From NCBI RefSeq assembly GCF_001949145.1, contig NW_019091530.1, positions 284,037 to 348,036 of the forward strand: a stretch of 64,000 bases of DNA, in the 5' to 3' direction. The first letter of the stretch is position 1; each line of letters opens with the position of its first letter. Below, piece after piece: positions 13,201 through 25,200 of this stretch. The stretch comes from Acanthaster planci. Taxonomy: Eukaryota; Echinodermata; Asteroidea; Valvatida; Acanthasteridae. The translations under genes and the position numbers were made by a program. The notes under the pieces were generated by a model, which saw only the letters and a program-made list of their open reading frames with translations, did not search any database and had not been told where the DNA came from.

Positions 13201-16200
13201 GGTTGGCAGACCTCTTCAATAATGTTAACTCACCGAGCGTCTCCCTCATGTTCTTGTACATGTTGATGGAGTCGGTGTCTTTCATGAACTCCCGGACCAC
13301 TTCTCCTTGCTCATTCTCCACCACAAGCACCTCTTCTGGCTTGGCCATGCGGGAGATCATCACACGTCGCACCTGATGGTAACAGAGTATTAGTTATACT
13401 GTATGTGCCATGTGAATTTGTAATTGGCACTGCAAAGAAACCGTTGCAGACATTATTCATGACTGAGCATGCTTAGCTTGTGAAGAAATCATGCCTTACG
13501 TGACAAACTACTGAGTAAATGCAAACTACTAAGGCATTTCTCAAAACTTTGCTCCCCTCCCACCCTTAACTCTGTTTCTTGTCCTCATTCACAGGATTCT
13601 CAGCCGCAGTGGAGCATTTTTCACAATGAAAATATGTCCTCTGTTTCAACAGATTTCAGAATAGAAAAAAGTATGCAGTAAACTCCGGCTAGGTCGGCAC
13701 TCTCGGGACTCAAGAAATTATGACAACTTACACCAATTCCGACTTGTGTTATAAGTCGTCATTTTGCTGACTTACACGTACACATGTATTGCCTACATGT
13801 ATGTACATTATGATTCCTTGCACTAATTCAATGGCTTTGATTAACCCTGTTTTTTTCTACCTCCATGGTCAATCCCAGCAAATTCGTTCTCGATTATCAT
13901 CCTCACGGGCTGCAAATTCGACAATTGACCATGTGCCCCAAAGGACGAAGCAAGGACGGCAAGCCACTTGCATATCACATCACGACTCGACAGTGCAGTA
14001 AGTACATGTACGTGATACAGTTACGGTAAAAAAAAACATACACTCATCCACACACCCGCATTGGTTAAGTTCACTCAATACAGTCTGGATACCAGACCCG
14101 ATGATTCTGACTACCCGAAAAATTATTATCAAGGGTCGTCAGGGAATCTTTGGGCAGGGAACCAGACTACGTTCAATAAGGTGACCCACAAAATGGGCAG
14201 AGCGCATGCATGTAGCACTAGAGGGGTTATTGGTATTGATGTACTCATGCTGGCCGTGTGACACGGGACTTGTCACTTCTTGGCAACCGCAGCGAAGGAA
14301 ACTGATACTGGAGCACGATTTTTTTAATGCCAACTTACACAAAGAAATTTTTGTGGTTTTGTGGAAAAGGGACTGAGAAAATCTTAATGACTTATACGAA
14401 ATGACGACCCATAAATGCCGACTTAGAAATGAAATTTTCAATGGAAATGCATTACAGGCAATCGGGACTTTTGTCAAATGGCCGACTTGGATGATATGAT
14501 GGGTTACGGGATGCCAGCTTAGTCGGAGTTTACTATATCTCATCTCTCCTCGGTGATAATGTGTCAAATCAGAAAGGTTCTTGATTACCATTGCACCTGA
14601 ATAAGAAGTCATGCTTACTTTGGACAGAACATCCAGGTAGAGCTGCCGCCTGGGTGGTATCTCCTGTGTAGCACTGCCGATGAGCAGTGGCGAGGATGGT
14701 GTGGTAGAGGAGAAGGGACTCTCACGGTACAAATCCGAGGCAAGCGTGTTCCAGTACTCCAGGCAGATCTTGAAAATCTCAGTGTCCTCCACTTCCGAAA
14801 TCAGTAGCAGGTAATGATGGGCCTGGTTGAAAAGATGGAGTATAAAGGTTGATCAGGAGGGGACCCTCTTCACTGATGGATCAAACGGTGATGAATTTTG
14901 GCCAGACTGTGGTTGAGTTAGAGGCTTTGGGTATGTTGTATGTCTTGACAAAAGGGGGTGAATGCAGAAAGAAGGGGGTAAATGTAGATTGTACATTACT
15001 GACAGGTTTTGAAACATTTACATGTGGGAGGATTAGAGGGTACAGCCTAACCACCAGGGTATTGCGGGGAGGGGGGCAAGGGGGATGCCTACCCCTCCCC
15101 CAAATGAAAGAGCAGCAGAAAAGTAAATGGAAAAAAAGGGTGAAAATCACCAGTTTACCCTTCCCGGAAAAATTCTTCCCCCTAAAAAAGAAAATCCTGC
15201 CAATGCCCATGCTAGCCACTATTACTTTGCATGAGATTTTACACCGAGTTCACTAAAAGGGTGTCCCTCTGCTCCCGCACAGTGGTGGGCTCAAGAGGTT
15301 CCTTACTGAAATAGTGTTGTGGTTAATTGTTGCTAAATGTGCAAAAGAAATTTTGATGAAGCCAAATAATATATTTCTCACCTCCAAGAGTATTTCATGC
15401 AACTCCATCTTCTTCTCGATCAGTGTCACATGTTCCTTGAAGAACGTACTCAAGAACATGCTCAAGTTCTGGACGAACTTTTGATCCTCATCCTTTCCGT
15501 CGGCATATGCACTCTTGATGTTGGTGGTGAGTGGCAATATCTAAACATCAATGGGGAACAAAAATGCAAAAATTTTTCAATTTAGACACAGTATTGAGGA
15601 GTTAGCAATGACTGTGATTTACCGTGGAAATAATCCCAAACATTACAGGATGTATGCTGGGAAAGACTGGTGCCCAGATGATTTTAGCAGTATACTGGTA
15701 CAAGCTACTAATAACCAGCAACCCTATGGTATATCTACAGAGCTATATTAAATATCTAGAGCGTTAACTCATCATTTCCTGCCAGGAAAATTTGAAACCT
15801 CCTGGGCAGAGGTATTTTGCATTCATGCATGAATTTGCAGAAAATACTGAATACAATGGAACTAATGCCTCATGTACTCTGAATGCAATGCCTAAATACT
15901 GTACACTGTTCAGCACATCTAAATGGCATGTAAGCACACTTTCCACCAGTAGTATTACTCATTAAAAGGCCTCAGCAAAATTCATCTGCAACACAATGTG
16001 CAAGCATTTGTGTTCATTACACCATTCAAAACATTTACTGATTGTGCATCTAGGTTTATGACATACCGGCTTCGTTGATGCATTGTTTTAATGTTACAGG
16101 CGGTGTGCAAAAAACAAGATTTTCAGAGGCTTGTGTTCAAGCAAGGATCTGCCCATGCCAGCAAGCTTCACTTCACGCAGGGAGTTAGCACTTAAATAAT

Positions 16201-19200
16201 TTCACATAGCTAAATCAGTATACTAAAAAGCAGTTTGACATAAGAACCTCATACATGCCCCACCATTTCCATATACATGTACAGAGCGTGAAATAACGGT
16301 CGGACATCGGACATTTTCCAAGCACTTATAGTGTTTGTCCGAACAAAATGAAAGATGCTCAGACAAAGCGTCCAACCAACATATCAATATACAAAAATAT
16401 ATATAAAATATATGGGATTATGGTGTCTGATTTATTATTAGTTTATGTTATGAAAGAAACTATATAGGGAAACTGACTAGGTGCTTATAAAGATTATAAA
16501 GAGGAACAAAGAAATTGGCTGGGGCAAGATTTGAATTTGCAACCTCTGGACCACCGTACCAGTGCTCTACCAACTGAGCTATCCAGCCTGGTGGCTCTGG
16601 TGGCTCTTTTTAGTTTTGTGTTAGAATTACATTAATTACGCCCAAGGCTTTCATCAGGGCTGCTCGCTTGTCACCCAGCGCTACTTGTGTACATGTGTTT
16701 AATAGCTGCATGGTGAAATCACCCCATAATTCTTGGCGGATCATCAACAGTCTTGTTTCGCTATCACAGTGGTAAAAACACGTGCGCAAAGCTCTATGCA
16801 TTAAACGAAGCTGCTTTGGTTCCCTCCGCGCTGCACCCAATGAAAAGAATGCGTGATGGAAATGTAGCAACCAGTACCAGTCTGTACATGTACTGAATGT
16901 ACTGTACATAAACGCTCTTCATCAGCCGTACACGTTGCGAATGCAAAAGGCTGCAGGCCGGAAAGACATCGATCATGTCGATGTTATGTTGCAAGAGATT
17001 TTCTGCAAGTTAATTCACAGAACTTGGTTTCTTATTTACGTATTTTCCTTGTTCATGAATGTAATTTGAGGTTGTTCTGCTGGTAGCACAAAGTTTAGCG
17101 TCTGCTGGTCTGGATGCATCAGGCACGCTTATCACACGATACACGGACATTGACGTTGTGATTGTGTGAATTGTTCATAATTTTCTTGTGAATTGCCATA
17201 TGTAGAAATTTATACATTAGATTAAGACAGGTGTTCATCACTTTTTAGATACTTTTGGAGGATGTCGTCCCCACTGATGCTATTCAATCACCACAAAATT
17301 GCCCTAAAAAAAATTGTTCCAACCTACCGACCCGATTTTTGAGAGGCATGCACAGCACAACTATTTTTTGGGCCTACTAAAAGACTGCATGTATGCAGTA
17401 GGCCTTAGCTAAATAAGCAGAATAATCGTGGATTCTGAGAAATCTTTGGTAAGTGTTGATCCAATTCCAGCAAGCAAACTTATCACATGGCCTGCCCGCT
17501 AGGGCAAAAAAAAATTGCTACAGCCTGTGCCCTAACAAGGATTGCACAATGCAGCTGAGTGTGCAGTTCTGGTAGGACCGGGGAAAAAGTGAATTTCGAC
17601 CCCTGACACTGCATGTTACAACTCTACCTGTTATATAATATGGCAGATAAAAAGCTGGTAATGGCAGAACAAAATTGATTATGAATGACATTTTGTCCGA
17701 GCACTTTTTTGGTCTAATTTCGCACTCTGCATGTAGTCCCCATCTTCATTTGCTGAATTGTAGTTATTTTCTGACTAACTCCTGGTACTGAAGCGTGTTT
17801 GACAGGGAAGTAAACATGAAAGAAAAAGCCTTGCAAAGGACATCCATGAATTTAACGCGAAAGGCAACAAACACTGAGGACACTGCATCTACGTGTAGAA
17901 GGTGTTCGTGCATGCCACAGCACAGCCTACCTGTTTCAGTTGAGTAATGGCAAGAGTGAAGAGCACCACAAACTGTTGCTCGTACTGGCTGACGTTAACA
18001 CCAGCAATCTCCATCAGGCATTTCATGGTGACATTCCTGAACATGGGTACATTCATGAACTGCACAAAAAAATCCAGAGAAACTTTCAGGGAACTAATCA
18101 TCCTTGCGAATGGGCTTCATGGCTCAGTGCAATGAATGGACCTGGCTTTTAGTAAATATGCAATGACCCCTTATACTCAAACCACGCTTGCTACCTTACT
18201 CACTCGTTCACTCATTGAGCTCACTATTGCTTTGTGATCTGGTGAAACTACGCTATATACTAGCAACAAATCTAGCTTCCCAAAACTCTCACTAACCTCC
18301 TTTCCAAACTTAGCACACATGAAACTCTTCTAATCAGTTTAAGTACTAAACCAAAACAATACCCAGCCTTGTATATGGTGGTAAGTTGTACGTTCTCCAT
18401 AACTAACTAGTGAACGTTTTGCCAAGCAGAGAAGTGATTTATACTTTATAGCAAGCTGCGATAAAAGAACTTACTTTGTAAATGAGGGTGCTGATTAGCT
18501 TAGTTTCAAAGATGTAACCGAGGGGAATCCAGTTCAGGAATCTCAGAAGTGTGTCTAAACAGCTATCTACAAGATGTATATTTTGTGAATTGTCCTGTGA
18601 AACCAAAACAAAAAAAGATGAATTCATTTCAATGAACAATGGGATAGAGGCCTCGTAATTCTCAGGAAATGTACATGTATTAATATACTTCAATTACTTT
18701 AGGACTTACCATGACAAACTGACACAGGGTGAAGACTTTTGAAAACTCATTGCACATACTGTCCTTAAGATGCTTGGCTTTTGCCTGCGTCATTTGGCCA
18801 CTTGAGAAATCAAACACCTCCTCACTGCCAGGGATAGGAAAACCATGCTTCCATTTAGATTATAACTTCCACAAGGTATCAGTGTTCACAGAATTGCAAA
18901 GGAATATGTTGGAGTTTACTAGAAGTTTACAAATTTATTCTAGAATGGAAGAAAATCTTGATTTTGTTGCTAACTGTAGTTACCATACCATTTTAATTCA
19001 GGCTAAGCTCCTGGTAAGCAGACAGAGTAACCCTAATTTGCTCGGTTACATGAAACAATATCTTCAAGGATTCATGGTTATCGTTGGGTAAATTGGGTTT
19101 TGTTCACTGGAATGTGAGAGAAAAGGTCATCTTAATTTGTCTCAGACACCAAAATTTGAATTATGGTGTCACTGCCAACTTTTAAGCCCTTCACTGAGAT

Positions 19201-22200
19201 ACATGTAGGTTCTGATTTGCACAGAAAGTTTTCCTTTTTTTTTAACGTACACTATACATGTACATGTAATCAATTATACTTCCTTAGCCCCATCCCCTTT
19301 AAAAACATAACGGGCAATTGGAATGAACTGAATTCTGCTAGCCCGAATAAAGTCCACTTTTTAGCTACTAATTGCAAACCACCAACCCAAGCAAGGTTGA
19401 TGGTCTCACTCTGGTGGAAAACAGGAAGTTGTGGGAATGTGGGTTTCAAGTGCTGCCCGAGAGCAAGCTCTTACGTTTACATGTACAAGTATGCACATCT
19501 GGGTGAGCTTCAGTGTTTTGAACAGCTCCTCAGATCAATAACACATCAATGAAAGGAGGCATCTTGCCAGTGTCAAACAATTTAACACGAGCAAAAATAG
19601 CATGAATCCACATGTCGGCTCTTCAAACTAGATTGGTTTTTTCCTAAATTTCAACCACCAGCTTCCAGAATGGACACCATCACTTCCTCGCACAAGGAAA
19701 AAAACAATTTGAGTGACTAAAGAGGCATTCTACCATCGTGATGGGGGTACCAGGAGGCTAAGGGACCATAATGCACTTTTTAGTAATGGTCATCCTTTAC
19801 AAAGATACTTTTGGCATTGGTAAACTTGCTTTGACAAAGAGATTAATAACAATGAGTTTCAAAAGAAAAGCATGTTAATTTCTAGGCCAAGTACCGAATT
19901 CATTGAAAAGACATGTCGACACAACCACTTTTGTAAGACGAAAAAAGTGTAAATGTACGAAAGGGACATGTGCACAAAATATAAAGCGAGGCAACTCAAA
20001 TTTCCAGGGAAAAAGTGATGACTCTTGTATTGAAGTAAATTTCTTCCCCAAATGTAAATTTTAAAATGACAGGCTTTTAGTTCAGTTATGACTTCCAACA
20101 AATTCAAAAAATGCAATCCATGTACCAGTATCATTGGCCAATGACAACACAAATCCCAAGATTTAACCGAACACTCCCAAATCCTAATATTTACCATGTA
20201 CAGTCGCCTCTACAAAAAAGTGTTACACAGAATGGTTTTGAGAATCCAACTTTCTTGTATTGTTAAGTTTTTCTTTGTTTTTCCACTCCTCTTATAACAA
20301 AGTCCCGGTTACATGCATAACAAAGTAATTTGTCTGGTCCCTGCAACTTTGTTAAAACAAGAGTCAACTATACATTTCACTTTTCACATACCATCAAACT
20401 CTGGGGAACAGGGAGTTAAAACCTTTACCTGAGCAGCTTTAGAATGGCCAAGTTGTTCTGACACAGAGATTCATTTGTCTCACTTGCTCCAACTATGTCA
20501 CTGATGAATGTAGGCCAATTCCTTGGCCACTCGTGCTTCAGTATCTGGACCAGGATCATGTTCAGCTTCCCCAGGTACATCTTCTCTGTCTGCAAGGTGT
20601 TGGAAAGAAGAACTCACCTGGTCAACTTTAAGCTGCATGTCAAAGCTACAGCACTAACGTACACGTACATGTCATGTGCAATGGGATAGGGTTGCTAAGA
20701 AGAAGCAGTGCAGGTAACGTGCTTTGTCAGTTCACAAGGAAACTGAAGTGGACCCTGTACATGTACATGTATTCAAATGCCTTCTTCACCAAGAGGGTGT
20801 TGTGGCTTGCCAAAATGTGTGCCTACGGTTAACAGAACGTGAAGCAATACTGTGTCCCACGGATAAGACCACACAATTAACTTTTAAGTGTATGATATGA
20901 CTGTGCATGTTACTGCTGATATCACTACTTTTTGCAGCAACCCTTGAAATTTGAGATGTCTTGCACTACTTATATTATGCAAACAACGAAGCCTACGAAG
21001 GCCAGAATGCACTTAAAAACATTCACATGTTAACCATATTATTTTCAATGTAGGCCTGCAAAGACTGCAGTAACTGTAAAACTCATTTCCACTGTGATCA
21101 CACACTTTGTGGACCATGTCAACCAACACTGAAGGGAATCACTGACTGACATTTGTACTACATGTACACGTATGTGGTTCCTCATTTCTTTTTTAAAAAA
21201 TGGAATTTTGTAAATGAATAGGCTCCAAACTGGTAGAAATACAGAATTTGTTATTTGCAGGGGAACAGAGATAACAGAATGGAGACTGTTATTCATGCGA
21301 TGCCTCAATGGAAAGTTCTCAGTGTGGATAGTAAACAACAGAATCTTGCCAGCCAGAAAATAGAAGCCGTTGGTGACATGGTCCACACACACACACTTAA
21401 GCCTACATTCAATATTCATTCATTCGTACAGTTTGTACGTACATGTACATCGTACACAAAATACTAAAAATGTTGAATCTGTTCACGTTAGTCCCCCAAG
21501 AGATCCATGTACATGTAATTTTAACAAAATTTTTAAGATCTTAATACTTGAGGCTAAACAAATCTGACCAATTCTGTGCACTTTCACACTGTACTTCTTT
21601 GAAGGAAACATTTGAATGACACAAGTAAGTGTGGGGGTTTGTTTTCATTTTCTGGATGACTGTTGCTTTTGTCATTTGCGAGTCTAAAAACACACGAGGG
21701 AAGGCTTTGAACACTGATATTCTTTTCAGACTTTTTTCTTCAGATAATTATGTTTTTTTCATGCGAAACAAACTGTGAAAAGGTTTCTAGTACACGGAAC
21801 TTCATGATTTGCGGGTCGGACGTATACATGTATGTAACTTCTACACTTTAGCAAATATTCAAAGTGTTTTCAAAATCACAAAACAGTACTTATAGAACAT
21901 TTCTATCTCTCAAGATCAAACTCTCTAATTTATGTTTCAGTCCATTTTCATCTGATCTTTGTTGCCAAAAAATCTAAAAATAGATGAAAAACAAGAAGCT
22001 GAGTGCAACTGGTAATTCAATGTGTTCCAACCGAACCAGCCTTTGTTAGAATAAATGGGAACTGCAGTTAATTGATTGACCATATCCTACTAACAGTTCA
22101 ACAATTTTTAAGTTGCACAATGACTTTGAATAACATTTCATGAGAGAGTCGCTCAATATACAATTTTTTTTCTTGGAATGGCTAACTCTGTACCACCATA

Positions 22201-25200
22201 CACAGGTCCAATGTCCATCCTTGTATTACTGATAAAGGGGAGACTTGTTAATCAACCTTTCAGATCAACAGTGGCACAGTTTGTGGCTGCTGCAACTTAG
22301 AACCAGTAATGACAAAGAACCAGTGGGAACCAGAAAATGCAAGATCTCTGACCTGACTAGTCCTGTCAACCTGGGCTGATTTCATGCAGCTGCCAAGCAC
22401 ATATGCATGTACATATGTTTGCTGAACACACTGTTGCTTAGTTGCCAGCAAAAGCATCCTAAGTATGTGTAAAGCACACATGGGTGCTTTATATACTTGG
22501 GATACTCCTTGTCACAGGAGCAATAGTTAAGCAATATTTTCTAATGCCATTTTAGAAATATTTCAAGCACCATAATACACACAGCAAAGTCTGTATTAAA
22601 TGTACAGTACTGGAATTTGCAATTTTTCTCCTTTGAATCAATGCCTTAGTAACTGTAAACAAGCAATCATCTACAAGTTTATTTCCACAACGTTTTCTTA
22701 ATGTACATGTATTTATAAACTGTAGTTTTATGAGTACTTTCCAAGCACTTCTTTCACCATCTAATGTTGAGCAGTTCATTGTAAACAATGCAACAGTACT
22801 CTAAAGATGTCAGATTTAGAGGAAAAAAGAAGACTTTTAATATTGGATAAACAAAAATACTTTTTTAATTGAATCACTTGGTAACAGAATGTAGTCAACA
22901 TTAACTGGAACAGGGTTCGCACACCTTTGTGAAAAAAATATTCCAGGACTTTTTCAGGATTTTCCAGGTCAAAAGTTTGATTTTTCCAGGACTTAATTCT
23001 GGTTCTGACAGTGATAACTAGAAAAAGAGGTACGCCAACACAGGCTACACACAGCTGGCGATCATAAAAAAATAAACTTCCCCTAGTCCATTCAATGTTA
23101 AAAAGAAGCTTGACACAGTCACAGTTTTACTTTTACACTGAGCTTTAATAGTTTATAATGACTGGAAATATTTAATTACATATTAAATAATGTACATAAA
23201 TTTAAGAGAGAATGATTTCATAATTATTGCCACAACAGACAGTTCACCATGGAGCTACAAAAAAGGAAGGTAAAATTTGACAAGAAAGTTTAGTAATGAT
23301 ATCCTTGGTGCCCCGCGCATGCAAAATAGAAAGAATCACATTGTGTTCTGCCATTTGTTATTAATAAGCACTGCATCATTCTATCATTTCAAAAGGATAA
23401 TTGGTCAAATCAGTTTATCCGTCAATGAAATGCTCACATCAAACTTTTTGTCATGAAAAATGACACCTATGTATGAACTCAAAAGGAAATCATAAACTCT
23501 TATGCTCTTTGGGCATCACTTATACTGTACATGTACACGTACATGTACATTTTAAAACATGTATGTAGAATTCCGTAATGTTTTATAGCATCGTTTTATA
23601 TCATTTGTGCATATCAGTACAAAAATCTCTCATGTCTTTGTGTACTGCCAACAGACAGGGGATTTCTGACAATAAAAGGACAACCTAATGTCAAGCCCTG
23701 TCCGCACAGAACTTTATTTTCCGAGGATTTTACCGAGTCACTGGAAAAATGGCCAAATTTTACCGCCGTCCGCACTTGGACTTTCAACGCTGGGATTTTT
23801 ACCGAGATGCTTGGGAAAAATAACCGAGCTGTCACTATTTATCATGTTTATAATGGCACATGAGGGCACTTTGCATGACCTTTTGTGTTCACCCTTTGAC
23901 CCAAGCACGCGCCCACCTTTTACAAACTTCCGGTCATGACAGTTCTCCAATGAGAGACTCGAGAACACTGCACAGCACCAGAATTAAGCTTCGTGGTGTG
24001 TACGTGTATGTACATATGTACGTCACGTGGACGCTTACAACGCACATGCGCCGGGTTCGTGTGAGCCTGACCTTGCCAGTAAACCGGATGTACATGTACG
24101 CTTCCCTGAGCTGCTTTTACCGACTCGTACTGTCTGCCCTGTACTTTCTGTCTAGGGAATTCTTCCTGGCCAGAAGTTGGCCGGTAAAAATTCTGGCATG
24201 GCTCGGGAAAAGTAATCAAGAGGAAGCTTACCGGGGACGTCTGCACTGGATTCAAAATGGGCAAAGTACCCATCGCCTTGGTAAGTTTACCTTAAAAAGG
24301 TCCAGTGCGAACAGGGCTTAAGAGACCTCTTTTACATGGGTTGCCAACATCAGTACATGTACAATGTACTGTATGTAGAAATACATATGTACACATACAT
24401 GTAACACCTTTGGTTGGGATCACGTCTAACCTCAAAATGTACATTTGCCCCACTGCTTTCAAAGAGGGCTGTATTTTATTATTTGGTATTTAGAAGTGGT
24501 TATTCTTTGGTATTGCAATGGTTTCTTAACACATTTTGGATTATTTTTTTGTTTTGTTTTTTACAGATGGCCAGCCAGGTTACCACCCACTGGTTGGCAA
24601 AAAATATGACTGACAGAGAAAGATCTACATGTACATGTATGCACTGCAAGTACATGACACAATGACCTAAAGACTCCTCAAATCCTACCAACTCCTCTCC
24701 TCCATTATCAAATCCCCTGTTCATATTGGAACAGTATTTAAGAGACATGAAGACAAGAAAGAAGTATGATACTGTATAAGAGAATTTCCACTACACATGT
24801 AACACTTTGAATTTATGATCCAATTGAAGTTCTCATTAAGGGTGATTCTATAATCGTCAATCTCTCAAAATGGGACTAACAATGAACAGATTTCGTGATC
24901 ACAGAATGCAATTTAATATCAGATAATACCAAACTCTACCATACTTACGACGCATATCAACTGCCCCAAATCAGAGGGTATCGATTCTGAGTGGTGAATA
25001 GAATGGAATATCAAATTGGAATCACGTCATCTGAAGAATTTCAAATGTAGATAAAAGCAACAGTATTTCAGAAAGATGGGTGTTAATTTGGGCTTGGTCA
25101 CATTTAGAAATCTTACTTTTGGCAATTTTTTTGTATTTCATATATTAGCAAACTTACATGTACATGTATGTCATGCCAAACAACATGAAAAATTGATTTT

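Larger units (their letters stand above)
16282..17729 (+). mobile_element. hAT-like non-autonomous transposon, copy 1 (1448 bases, contains a SINE)
   Basis: The termini are CAGAGCGTGAAAT and, inverted, CAGAGTGCGAAAT. The flanks carry an exact 6-base duplication, CATGTA (16276-16281 and 17730-17735). The interior aligns, inverted, with 61801-63103. There is no transposase frame. The CAG terminus suggests hAT, but the 6-base duplication is unusual for that group, so the superfamily is uncertain. Confidence 0.85.
12775..20428 (-). other. XPO1 introns between coding exons 4 and 11 (contents)
   Basis: Seven GT-AG introns. They hold a TIR element (13677-14534), a hAT-like element with a nested SINE (16282-17729) and a degenerate pogo-like MITE (20201-20369). 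A G-rich tract near 15061-15110 resembles tracts near 36716 and 53430. Nothing else is recognised. Confidence 0.6.

Noticed and set aside
14139-14618. Open frame extending XPO1 exon 9 for 160 codons
   Set aside because: The family ends the exon at LSK with a GTAAGC donor. The extension enters a transposon and resembles no exportin sequence.
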